DNA from: CAWKGC01 sp963849005
GTDB lineage: Bacteria; Pseudomonadota; Gammaproteobacteria; Burkholderiales; Usitatibacteraceae
Direction: 5' to 3'
Assembly: GCA_963849005.1 (NCBI GenBank)
Contig: CAWKGC010000019.1
Coordinates: 124,001-188,000 of the forward strand
Length of the DNA stretch: 64,000 nucleotides
Each line of letters starts with the position of its first letter. Position 1 is the stretch's first letter. Under the pieces are notes generated by a model, which had not been told where the DNA came from, searched no databases, and saw only the letters and a list, made by a program, of their open reading frames with translations. Shown piece by piece: positions 16,662-25,345 of this stretch. Made by a program: the position numbers and the translations under genes.

Positions 16662-18041
16662 ATGAAGATCCTGATACTCGGCGCGGGGCAAGTCGGCTCG
16701 AGCGTCGCCGAAAGCCTGGTCTCCGAGAACAACGACATCACCGTCGTCGACTCCAACGCCGATCGCCTGAAGGACCTGCAGGGCCAATTCGACCTGCGCA
16801 CCGTGCACGGAAGCGCGGCGCTTCCCGAGGTGCTGGAGCTGGCCGGCGCCCGCGATACGGACATGCTTTTCGCCGTGACCGCGAGCGACGAGGTGAACCT
16901 GGTCGCCTGCAAGGTGGCGGCGAAGATCTTCAACGTGCCCACGCGCATCGCGCGCATCCGCTCGACCGATTTCCAGGCGCACCCCGAGCTGCTCGGCGAC
17001 GACTGCTTCGCGGTCACGCACGCCATCTGCCCGGAGCAGATCGTCACCGAGTACATCCAGCGGCTGATCGCCTTTCCCGAGGCGATCCAGGTGCTGCAGT
17101 TCGCCGAGGGCAAGGTGAGCCTCGTGACCGTGCAGGCCTTCGAGGGCGGGCCGCTGGTCAAGCATCCGATCCGCGACCTCGAGAACTGCTGCCGGAGGTG
17201 CCAGTGAAGGTTGCCGCGATCTTCCGCGCCAACCGGCCGCTGCCGATCGAGCCCGACACCGTGATCCAGTCCGGCGACGAGGTCTTCTGCCTCGCCGCGA
17301 CCAAGGACATCCGCGACGTGATGTGCGAGATCAGGCGCATGGACAAGCCGAGTCAGGCGCGTCATGATCGCCGGCGGAGGCAACATCGGCATGCGGCTGG
17401 CCTCCGCGATCGAGCCCGACCACGACGTCAAGGTGATCGAGCACAACAAGCGCCGCTGCGAGATGCTCGCCGGGCGGCTCACGCGCGCCCTGGTGCTCAA
17501 CGGCGACGTGACCGACGAGGACCTGCTCTCCGACGAGAACGTCGACGAGACCGACCTCTTCGTCGCGGTGACCAACGACGACGAGTCGAACATCATGGCG
17601 TCGATGCTCGCCAAGAGCATGGGCGCGCGGCGCGTCGTCGCGCTGGTCAACCGCCGCGCCTATGCCAACCTCGTCCAGGTGGGCAGCCAGATCGATGTCG
17701 CGATCTCGCCTTCGCACGTCACCATCGGCAGCCTGCTCGAGTACGTGCGGCGCGGCGACGTGGTCGCGGTGCACAGCCTTCGCCGCGGGCGCGCCGAGGC
17801 GCTCGAAGTGATCGCGCACGGCGACCGCAAGAGCTCGCGCGCGATTGGCCGGCGCATCTCGGAGCTCGACCTGCCCAAGGGCGCCAGCGTGATGGCGATC
17901 CTGCGCGCCGGCATGCCCATCGTCGCCGACGACGCGAGCCTGGTGATCGAGCCCGAGGACCACGTGATCCTCTTCGCCGAGAGCAAGCGCGTGATCCCGA
18001 AAGTCGAGAAGCTGTTTGCCGTGGGGGTGGGGTTCTTTTGA
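16662..18041 (+). CDS. trkA: Trk potassium uptake regulatory subunit TrkA, two cancelling indels
   Basis: The protein is split over three stretches. One base is missing near 17187 (ENCC... should read ENLLPEVPVKV) and one is extra at about 17351 (KPSQARH should read KPVRRVMIAGGG). After both corrections the frame returns to the original and the gene is exactly 460 codons, as expected for TrkA (about 458 residues). It has two RCK halves, each with a Rossmann motif: ILGAGQVGSSVA at the start and IAGGGNIGMRLA in the middle. TrkA binds NAD(H) and gates TrkH at the inner membrane. Its stop overlaps the TTG start of trkH (TTGA). The cancelling pair argues for read errors. Confidence 0.88.
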
Positions 18042-19497
18042 ACCGGTTCTTCCCGGTACTCCATGTCCTGTCCGTCGTGATCCTGATCATCGGCGCGGCG
18101 ATGGTCGTTCCGCTCGGGTTCTCCATGGCGCTGCGGGACGCGGCCGAAGGCGCGTACGACGGATCGATTGCGATCACCATCGTGTCCGGGCTCGTGCTGT
18201 TCTTCCTGACCTATCGCCGCAACCGCCGCGAGCTCCAGCCGCGCGACGGCTTTCTCCTGGTCTCGCTGGTGTGGACGGTGGTGCCGGCGTTCGCGACGCT
18301 GCCCCTGCTGTTCTCCATTCCCGGGCTGTCGTTCACCGATGCCTACTTCGAATGCGTCTCCGGGCTCACGACGTCGGGGGCGACGGTGCTCAGCGGCCTG
18401 GACAAGCTGCCGCCCTCGATCAACATCTGGCGCACGTTCCTCGTGTGGCTGGGCGGCATGGGCATCATCGTGCTCGCGGTGGCGATCCTGCCGCTGCTGG
18501 GCGTCGGCGGATCGCAGCTCTTCAAGGCCGAGACGCCGGGGCCGATGAAGGACACCAAGCTCACGCCGAGAATCGAGGAGACCGCCAAGGGACTGTGGGT
18601 CGTGTACCTGCTGATATCCGTCGCCTGCGTGCTTTCGTTCAAGGCCGCGGGCATGACCTGGGTCGACGCGTTCGTGCATGCGTTCTCCACGATGGGTTGG
18701 GCGGGTTTTCCTCGCACGACGACAGCTTCGGCTGGTTCGACTCGGCCGTGATCGACTCGGTGGCGATCTTCTTCATGCTGGTGGCGAGCCTCAACTTCGC
18801 GACCCATTTCCTCGCGATGCGCGGCCGCAGCCTCGCCGCCTATCGCAACGACCCCGAGGCGTCTCGCGTGCTCTTGTGGGTCGCGGGGTCGGGGCTGGGC
18901 ATTGCCGCTTTCCTTGTCTTCGAGGGCACCTACGGCGAGTTCCCGACCGCGTTGCGCTACGCGATGTTCAACGTGGTATCGATCGCCAGCACCACCGGGT
19001 TCTCCTCGACCGACTTCGAGAAGTGGCCGATGTTCGCGCCGGTGTTCATGATCTTCCTGTCGTGCTTCGCCACGAGTTCCGGCTCCACCGGGGGCGGCAT
19101 CAAGATGATCCGCTTCTCCTTGCTGTTCAAGCAGAGCGTGCGGGAGCTCACGCGGATCGTGCATCCGAAGGCCGTGGTGCCCGTCAAGTTCGGCGACCAG
19201 GTGATCGAGAACAACGTCATCTTCTCGGTGCTCGCCTTCATGCTGATGTACGGCGGCACGGTGATCGTGATGACCTTCCTGCTCCTGATCAGCGGGCAGG
19301 ACGTCATCACCGCGATCACCGCGGTGCTCGCCTGCATCAACAACATGGGCCCGGGACTGGGCAAGGTGGGGCCGTCGAGCACCTACGCGGTGCTGAGCGA
19401 TTTCCAGACCTGGGTGTGCACCCTGACCATGCTCCTTGGCCGCCTCGAGCTCTTCACGCTGCTGGTGCTGCTCACGCCGGCGTTCTGGAAGAAGTAG
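18038..19497 (+). CDS. trkH: Trk potassium transporter TrkH, one indel
   Basis: The start is TTG at 18038, overlapping the trkA stop. One base is missing in the short T run at 18697-18698 (FSTMGWAG should be FSTMGLGGFSSHDDS). Restoring it gives 486 residues, the usual TrkH size. Four selectivity-filter regions are recognisable: GLTTSGATVL, the one at the indel site, ASTTGFSSTDF and INNMGPGL. TrkH forms the K+ pathway through the inner membrane and works with TrkA. Eight or more hydrophobic segments are visible. The gene ends 9 bases before a convergent pyruvyltransferase-like gene. Confidence 0.88.
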
Positions 19498-19506
19498 CGG
19501 TACTGG

Positions 19507-20589
19507 TCAAAGCCCGTCGAAATTGTTCCCGGACAGGGACACGACGCCCCGGATCCTTTGCATGTCCACCGGTTTCGCATTCCCGGCGAGGCATTCGTCG
19601 ATGAAACTGCCGATCCTGCCGAAGCCCGCATCCGTCGGCGGCGCCAGCGCGCCGGGCGCGCCGAGCATCTCCAGCGTTGCTTCGATCTTCGGGGTATTGG
19701 AGGGCAATACCATGAACGGCACGCCGAGGCTGGCGGCGGCCAGGGTGTGGTGATAGCGGCCCGAGACCAGGCAGCGCGCGGCCCCGATGCGCTCCAGCCA
19801 CGAGCGCATGGACTTCGCGTCGGCAAGTTCGATCGCGGGAAACTCGCCCTTGATTCCGGAGAAGATCGCGGCATCTTCGCGGGCGGCGTTGCCCCTGGCG
19901 CCGGTGAGGAACATGACCGGGCCGCCCGCATTGCCGAAACGCTTCAGCAGCTTGCCGACGGCAGCGCAGGTGGCGGGCGTGAACGCGACGCCGCCCGACA
20001 CCAGGATGCCCGCGCTCGTCTGCGCGCTGCCGGTCATCTTGTGCCGTTCGATGAACCTCGGCAGGCAATCGAAGCCCTGCGCGGCCTTCACGCCCAGCCG
20101 CTCGAGGATCGATCGCGACAGCGCTTCCCTCGGCACGACCCTGTCCAGCGCGCGGGCGACGCCGCCGTAGATCCGGTCGCGGACCTCGTTCGGCTCCGCA
20201 TCCCCGTTCGGGAAGAAGGAATGATTGATGAGATGGACCTGCTTGCGAAAGGCCTTCTTCGCGACGTACATGAGGTACAGGAGGTTCAGGGGCGCCTTGT
20301 GGGTCCGGTGCAAGGTGCCCTCGCCGTTGACCACCACGACGTCGGCGCTGGCCAGCATCCGAGCGAGCCTCGGGTTGGCCGCGACGTAGGTCTTCAGGAA
20401 AGCCGCGTCGTCGTAGTGCTCGACGAGTTCCGGGGTGGGGCTGAGCGAATGCGTGTCCTCCACTTCGAGGATCTCGACGTAGTAGCCCCGCTCCAGGAGG
20501 GTCTGGTAGACCTCCATCGAAGTGCCGTGGCAGCCCCAGTGGTAGGAGTTGCCCGTGAAATTGATCAGGGCCGCGAGTTTCCTGTCCAC
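19507..20589 (-). CDS. Polysaccharide pyruvyl transferase family protein
   Basis: The 360-residue protein matches PF04230 by order of features: INFTGNSYHWGCHGTSMEVYQ at the N-terminus, then ADVVVVNGEGTLHRTHK. The C-terminal half has CLVSGRYHHTLAAASLGVPF, close to the donor-site region of pyruvyltransferase-like enzymes. The family is broad and the reaction is not proven for this member. It is outside the large glycan island, 4 bases after the M20 deacylase gene on the same strand. It might therefore serve a different pathway. Confidence 0.65.
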   Translation of the reverse strand: MDRKLAALINFTGNSYHWGCHGTSMEVYQTLLERGYYVEILEVEDTHSLSPTPELVEHYDDAAFLKTYVAANPRLARMLASADVVVVNGEGTLHRTHKAPLNLLYLMYVAKKAFRKQVHLINHSFFPNGDAEPNEVRDRIYGGVARALDRVVPREALSRSILERLGVKAAQGFDCLPRFIERHKMTGSAQTSAGILVSGGVAFTPATCAAVGKLLKRFGNAGGPVMFLTGARGNAAREDAAIFSGIKGEFPAIELADAKSMRSWLERIGAARCLVSGRYHHTLAAASLGVPFMVLPSNTPKIEATLEMLGAPGALAPPTDAGFGRIGSFIDECLAGNAKPVDMQRIRGVVSLSGNNFDGL

Positions 20590-20593
20590 GGCT

Positions 20594-21727
20594 TCACACC
20601 CCGCACCACTTGCGCATCAGGGTCTCGAACAGCGCGGTCGACTGTTCGATGCGCCCCATCGAGCACCACTCGTCGGTCTGGTGCGCGAGCGTCGGCTCGC
20701 CCGGGCCGAGGATGACCGCGGGCGGGCCGCCGAAGCCGCGCTTCAGGTCCGCGCCGTCGGTGGAGAAGGTGATCGTCCTGGGCACCGGCCTGCCGTCGAG
20801 CAGGGGCGTGCAGTCGTCGAACACCTGCTGCACCCACTCGTCGGCCGGCTCCGTGTAGAGGGGCGGAACGTCGACGATCCTTTGCACGCTGGCGCCGTGC
20901 GGCCCCAGCAAGTGCTCGAGCGAATGGCAGAGGTGCACGTGGTCGATGCCCGGCACGGTGCGCGTGTCGAGCGTGACCCTGGTCGAGTCGGGCACGGAAT
21001 TGGTATTGAGGCCGCCATGGATGGTGCCGACGTTCATGGTCGGCTTGCCCATCACGGCGTGGTGCTCGACATCGAAGTGGAACTGCTCGAGCGCGCCGAT
21101 CACTTTCGCCATTTTCAGGATCGCGTTCTCGCCGACCTCGGGCATCGAGCCGTGGGCGGTCACGCCGCGCGTCTCGAGCTCGAACCAGGCGAGTCCCTTG
21201 TGGCCGACGTAAGGGTAGTTGCCCGTGGGCTCCGCCACCACGATCGCGCCGGCGCGCCCGAGCAGCTTGTGGTCGGCGAGGTAACGCGCGCCCTCGCAGC
21301 CGATCTCCTCGCCCGCGGTGATCACGAGCACCAGGCCCGGGCCGCTCTTCAGCCTGTCCGCCAGGGCGATGGCCGCGACCACGAAGGCGGCGATGCCGCT
21401 TTTCATGTCGGTCGAGCCCCGGCCGTAGAGCCGGTCGCCGTCGGCCTCGCCCGAGAACGCGTCGCGCGTCCATTTCGCCGCGCCCAGCGGCACGGTGTCG
21501 ATGTGGCCGGTGAAGCAGATCGGCGGCTTGCCGTCGGCGGTCCCGCCGATTTCGGCGACCAGGCTGGTGCGCGATTGCGCGAACTCGTGGTACTTGCAGC
21601 GAAAGCCGGCGCCCTCGAGCATCTTGCCGAGATGCTGCGCGCAGGCCCGTTCCATGCCCGGCGGGTTGATGGTGTTGAAGCGCAGCAGTTCGCGCGTGAG
21701 CTCGCGCGGATCGCGGGCCGCGGTCAT
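20594..21727 (-). CDS. M20 peptidase, ArgE/DapE-like acetylornithine deacetylase
   Basis: I take ATG at 21727 (MTAARDPRELTRELL), one base after the terC stop. The longer open frame upstream overlaps terC and is not supported. The 377-residue enzyme has the di-metal M20 signature: GHIDTVP, RGSTDMKSG and AGEEIGCEG, plus HGGLNTN in the lid domain. ArgE removes acetyl from N-acetylornithine, while DapE acts on succinyl-diaminopimelate. The sequence is of ArgE/DapE type but the substrate cannot be fixed from the sequence alone. It probably forms one transcript with terC upstream and the pyruvyltransferase-like gene downstream. Confidence 0.8.
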   Translation of the reverse strand: MTAARDPRELTRELLRFNTINPPGMERACAQHLGKMLEGAGFRCKYHEFAQSRTSLVAEIGGTADGKPPICFTGHIDTVPLGAAKWTRDAFSGEADGDRLYGRGSTDMKSGIAAFVVAAIALADRLKSGPGLVLVITAGEEIGCEGARYLADHKLLGRAGAIVVAEPTGNYPYVGHKGLAWFELETRGVTAHGSMPEVGENAILKMAKVIGALEQFHFDVEHHAVMGKPTMNVGTIHGGLNTNSVPDSTRVTLDTRTVPGIDHVHLCHSLEHLLGPHGASVQRIVDVPPLYTEPADEWVQQVFDDCTPLLDGRPVPRTITFSTDGADLKRGFGGPPAVILGPGEPTLAHQTDEWCSMGRIEQSTALFETLMRKWCGV

Positions 21728-21728
21728 G

Positions 21729-22487
21729 TCAGTGACTCCCCGGCGGTGCGGTGCGGCGCTTGTGGTTCTTCCGCATCCAGTGGTTGAGGCTCTCGACGGC
21801 GATCGAGAAGGCCAGCGCGAAGTACACGTAGCCCTTGGGAATGTGCAGGCCGAATCCGTCGGCAACCAGGATCACGCCGATGAGGAGCAGGAAGGAAAGC
21901 GCGAGCATCTTCACCGTCGGGTGCTCGGAGACGAACTTCGCGAGCGGGTCGGAGGCGACCAGCATGACGATCATGGCGGCCACGACCGCGACGACCATCA
22001 CCCAGAGCTGGTCGGCCATGCCGACGGCGGTGATCACCGAGTCCAGCGAGAAGATGATGTCGATGATGCCGATCTGGATCACGGCCACTCGCAGGGTGAT
22101 GGTCCCCGTGCCGGCTTCCTGGATCGCTTCGTCATGCTCGCCGCGCACGGACGCGCCGATCTCGGTCGTTGCCTTGTAGAGCAGGAACAGCCCGCCCGAG
22201 ATGAGGATGACGTCCCGCCAGGAAAACGCCTGCCCGAACACGGAGAACACCGGCTGGGTCAGCTTCACGATCCATGCGAGCGTTGCCAGCAGGAGCAGGC
22301 GCGTGACGAGGGCGAACGCGAGGCCGAGCTTGCGGCCGAGCGAGCGCTGGTGCTCCGGCAGCCGGTTCGACAGGAGAGCGATGAAGACCAGGTTGTCGAT
22401 GCCGAGCACGATCTCGAGTGCGGCGAGGGTGACCAGCGAGATCCAGATGCCGGGGTCCGTGACCCAGGCGAAGGTGAAAAATTCCAT
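21729..22487 (-). CDS. TerC family integral membrane protein
   Basis: The start at 22487 (MEFFTFAWVTDPGIWISL) gives 252 residues and matches TerC N-termini. A longer open frame to 22586 lacks support. There are about seven membrane helices. Signature acidic membrane segments are ALEIVLGIDNLVFIALL and IIDIIFSLDSVITAVGM, which are proposed to bind metal ions. Related proteins (YgdQ, YoaE, Alx) are linked to manganese export or alkaline pH response. It is not the tellurite plasmid TerC cluster, since no ter genes are nearby. Confidence 0.87.
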   Translation of the reverse strand: MEFFTFAWVTDPGIWISLVTLAALEIVLGIDNLVFIALLSNRLPEHQRSLGRKLGLAFALVTRLLLLATLAWIVKLTQPVFSVFGQAFSWRDVILISGGLFLLYKATTEIGASVRGEHDEAIQEAGTGTITLRVAVIQIGIIDIIFSLDSVITAVGMADQLWVMVVAVVAAMIVMLVASDPLAKFVSEHPTVKMLALSFLLLIGVILVADGFGLHIPKGYVYFALAFSIAVESLNHWMRKNHKRRTAPPGSH

Positions 22488-22573
22488 GCGGGAAGGGCTC
22501 CTGACGCGGGCCTCATTCTGACATGGACGCCCGAAAGCTTGAACCCCGCTCGCATAGTCGGCAAACTCCGGCC

Positions 22574-23326
22574 ATGCCACGCCCACTTGCGCTCGCCGTG
22601 TTGTTGTTTGCCTGCAACATGGCCTTCGCCCAGGACTACGAACGCGAGAAGCGCTGGCGGGACGAGGTCGTGCCGTCCATCGTCGTGGGCGAGCCGGTCG
22701 TCCTCAAGACTGCCGCCGGGAGGGAGTTCCTCGGCATCTTCACCGAGGCGCCACTGGCGAAGGGTGCGCTGCTCGTCATCCATGGCGTCGGCGTCCACCC
22801 TGACCACGGCGTGATCGGCACGCTGCGGGTGAAGCTCGCGGAGCGCGGCTGGACCACGCTTTCGGTGCAGATGCCGGTGCTCGCCGCCGATGCCGGCGCG
22901 GAGGACTATTACGCGAAGGCCTTTCCCGAGGCGCTCGAACGCATCGGCGCGGCAGTCACCTGGCTCAAGGCCCATTCGCCGGCGCGCCTGGCGATGGTCT
23001 CGCACGGCATGGGCTCGTGGATGGCCAACGAGTACCTCGATGCCGTGCCCGGCGCGCCGGTGTCCGCATGGGTTTGCATCAGCCTCACCGGCGGCTTCAG
23101 CTGGGCGCGCTACTTTTCCAAGATCCCGACGCTCGATGTGTACGGGGAGAACGACCTGCCGCCGGTGCTTTCCGCGTCCTGGCGCCGCTCGCTTGCCTTG
23201 CGCACCATGGCCGGCGCCTCCAGGCAGGAGGTGATCGCCGGCGCCGACCATTTCTATGCCGGCCGGGAAGAGGCGCTCGCGCTGGCGGTCGATACCTGGC
23301 TCACGCAGCCGCTGCGCCGGCCCTGA
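22574..23326 (+). CDS. Exported alpha/beta-hydrolase-like protein (DUF3530-like)
   Basis: The ATG at 22574 (MPRPLALAVLLFACNMAFAQ) gives a signal peptide cleaved after AFAQ and a 250-residue precursor. The mature part has a hydrolase-fold outline: GALLVIHGVGVHPDH, then LAMVSHGMGSW at the nucleophile elbow, then GENDLPPV and GADHFY near a catalytic Asp/His. The elbow reads HGMGS rather than the standard G-x-S-x-G, a feature seen in DUF3530 proteins whose activity is not known. Periplasmic location is predicted. It starts upstream of, and divergent from, terC. Confidence 0.65.
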   Translation: MPRPLALAVLLFACNMAFAQDYEREKRWRDEVVPSIVVGEPVVLKTAAGREFLGIFTEAPLAKGALLVIHGVGVHPDHGVIGTLRVKLAERGWTTLSVQMPVLAADAGAEDYYAKAFPEALERIGAAVTWLKAHSPARLAMVSHGMGSWMANEYLDAVPGAPVSAWVCISLTGGFSWARYFSKIPTLDVYGENDLPPVLSASWRRSLALRTMAGASRQEVIAGADHFYAGREEALALAVDTWLTQPLRRP

Positions 23327-23332
23327 GGCGCC

Positions 23333-24220
23333 TCAGGTAAGGCGCTTCAACGCTTCCTGGTACTTCTGCGAGGTCTTCTCGACGATGTCGGCGGGCGCCT
23401 CGGGGGCGGGCGGCTTCTTGTCGAAGCCTATCGACTCCAGCCAGTTGCGGATGTACTGCTTGTCGAAGCTTTCCGGGCTTTCCCCCTCGCGCCAGGTGGC
23501 GGCCGGCCAGAAGCGCGAGGAATCCGGCGTGAGCGCCTCGTCGATCAGGACCAGCCTGCCGCCCGCGTCGAGGCCGAACTCGAACTTGGTGTCGGCGATG
23601 ATGATCCCTCGCGTCAGCGCGTATTCCGCCGCCGCGGTGTAGAGCCGGATCGCGGTGTCGCGTATCTCGGCCGCGCGCGCTTCGCCGACCTTGGCGGCCA
23701 TCTGCGCGAACGAGATGTTCTCGTCGTGGGCGCCGGCTTCGGCCTTGGTCGCGGGGGTGAAAATCGGGCGCGGCAGCTTCGAGGCGCGCTTGAGCCCGGG
23801 CGGCAGCGCGATGCCGCAAACGCTCTGCGACTGCTGGTACTCCTTCCAGCCGGATCCTTCGAGGTAACCGCGCACCACCGCCTCGATCGGCAGGGGCGCG
23901 AGCTTCCTCACCACGATGGAACGGCCGCGCACCTGCTCGCGCTCTTCGTTCGCGACCACGCTTTCCGGGTCGATGCCCGTCAGATGGTTGGGGACGATCG
24001 CGCCCAACTTCCTGAACCAGAAGTTGGAAAGCTCGGTGAGCACGCGGCCCTTCTGCGGGATGGGCGTGGGCAGCACCACATCGAACGCGGAAAGGCGGTC
24101 CGTGGTGACGATCAGCATCTTGTCCTCGCCGACGGCGTAGATGTCGCGCACCTTGCCGCGCGCGAGGAACGGCAGGGACTTGATCGAGGCTTCGAATAGC
24201 GGCGGCGTGAGGCCTGCCAT
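23333..24220 (-). CDS. purC: Phosphoribosylaminoimidazole-succinocarboxamide synthase
   Basis: The ATG at 24220 overlaps the fba stop by one base (TGATG). The 295-residue SAICAR synthetase has GKVRDIYAVG near the start (ATP-binding loop), then the TTDRLSAFDVVLPTPIP segment, VVRGYLEGSGWKEYQ, and DTKFEFGLD. It ligates aspartate to CAIR in purine synthesis. The order fba-purC is a standing betaproteobacterial arrangement. All motifs are intact. Confidence 0.95.
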   Translation of the reverse strand: MAGLTPPLFEASIKSLPFLARGKVRDIYAVGEDKMLIVTTDRLSAFDVVLPTPIPQKGRVLTELSNFWFRKLGAIVPNHLTGIDPESVVANEEREQVRGRSIVVRKLAPLPIEAVVRGYLEGSGWKEYQQSQSVCGIALPPGLKRASKLPRPIFTPATKAEAGAHDENISFAQMAAKVGEARAAEIRDTAIRLYTAAAEYALTRGIIIADTKFEFGLDAGGRLVLIDEALTPDSSRFWPAATWREGESPESFDKQYIRNWLESIGFDKKPPAPEAPADIVEKTSQKYQEALKRLT

Positions 24221-25284
24221 CAGTTGACGACGGCCTTCAGCTCGCCCCTTGCGTAACGCCCGGCCATCACGTCGAGGGAGGCGACGCGGATCTTGCTCGC
24301 CTGCCCGGCGCACCAGAACTGCTGGTAGCGCTGCTTGCAGATTTCCTTCGCGGCGGCGCGCGCCGGCTTGAGGTAGTCGCGCGGATCGAAGGCGCTCTTG
24401 TTGGCGTTCATGAACTTGCGGATCGCCGCGGTCATCGCCAGCCGGATGTCGGTGTCGATGTTGACCTTGCGGACTCCGTTCCTGATGCCTTCCTGGATCT
24501 CCTCCACGGGAACGCCGTACGTTTCCTTCATCTCGCCGCCGTTGTCGCGGATGATCTGCAGGAGGTCCTGCGGCACCGAGGACGAGCCGTGCATCACGAG
24601 GTGGGTGTTGGGGATGCGCTTGTGGATCGCCTTGATGCGCTCGATGGCGAGGATGTCGCCGGTGGGCTTGCGCGTGAACTTGTAGGCGCCGTGCGAGGTG
24701 CCGATGGCGATCGCCAGCGCGTCCACCCCGGTCTTCTTCACGAAGTCGGCGGCCTGCTCGGGGTCGGTGAGCAGCATGTCCATGGTCATGGCGCCGTCGG
24801 CGCCGTGGCCGTCCTCCTTGTCGCCCATCATCGTTTCCAGCGAGCCGAGGCACCCCAGCTCGCCTTCGACCGAGACGCCGATGCGGTGCGCCATGTCGAC
24901 GACCTTCTTGGTGACGTCGACGTTGTATTCGTAGGTGGCGACCGTCTTGCCGTCGGCCTGCAGCGATCCGTCCATCATCACGCTGGAGAAGCCCAGCTTC
25001 ATCGCGCCTTCGCACACCGCGGGCGACTGGCCGTGGTCCTGGTGCATCGCCACCGGCGTGTCGGGATAGCTGTCCACGGCGGCCTGGATCAGGTACTTGA
25101 GGAAGGTCTCGCCGGCGTACTTCCGCGCGCCGGCCGAGGCCTGCATGATCACCGGGCTGTCGGTCTCGCTTGCGGCCTCCATGATCGCCTGCACCTGCTC
25201 CAGGTTGTTGACGTTGAAGGCGGGCAGGCCGTAGCCGTTTTCCGCCGCGTGGTCGAGAAGTTGTCGCATCGATACGAGGGCCAT
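24220..25284 (-). CDS. fba: Class II fructose-bisphosphate aldolase (Calvin-cycle subtype)
   Basis: The 354-residue enzyme has the zinc and substrate motifs MHQDHGQSPAV, the two catalytic histidine regions GTSHGAYKF and VMHGSSSVPQ, and VNIDTDIR. The length and AMALVSMRQLLDHAAENGYGL-type start are those of the CbbA/FbaA group that handles both fructose-1,6- and sedoheptulose-1,7-bisphosphate. The start is preceded by AGGAG. It is translationally coupled to purC. Cytoplasmic glycolysis/gluconeogenesis is certain, while a role in a Calvin cycle is only possible as no Rubisco is in the window. Confidence 0.95.
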   Translation of the reverse strand: MALVSMRQLLDHAAENGYGLPAFNVNNLEQVQAIMEAASETDSPVIMQASAGARKYAGETFLKYLIQAAVDSYPDTPVAMHQDHGQSPAVCEGAMKLGFSSVMMDGSLQADGKTVATYEYNVDVTKKVVDMAHRIGVSVEGELGCLGSLETMMGDKEDGHGADGAMTMDMLLTDPEQAADFVKKTGVDALAIAIGTSHGAYKFTRKPTGDILAIERIKAIHKRIPNTHLVMHGSSSVPQDLLQIIRDNGGEMKETYGVPVEEIQEGIRNGVRKVNIDTDIRLAMTAAIRKFMNANKSAFDPRDYLKPARAAAKEICKQRYQQFWCAGQASKIRVASLDVMAGRYARGELKAVVN

Positions 25285-25345
25285 GTTTTCTCCTGGGGGG
25301 CAGCGGGCGCGCGGGGCTTCGCGCGCGGGAAGGTAAAGGCGAATT

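Noticed and set aside
17198..18751. Separate gene joining the middle of trkA and the first part of trkH
   Set aside because: It reads through the trkA second half in the wrong frame. The true products are TrkA and TrkH with small indels.
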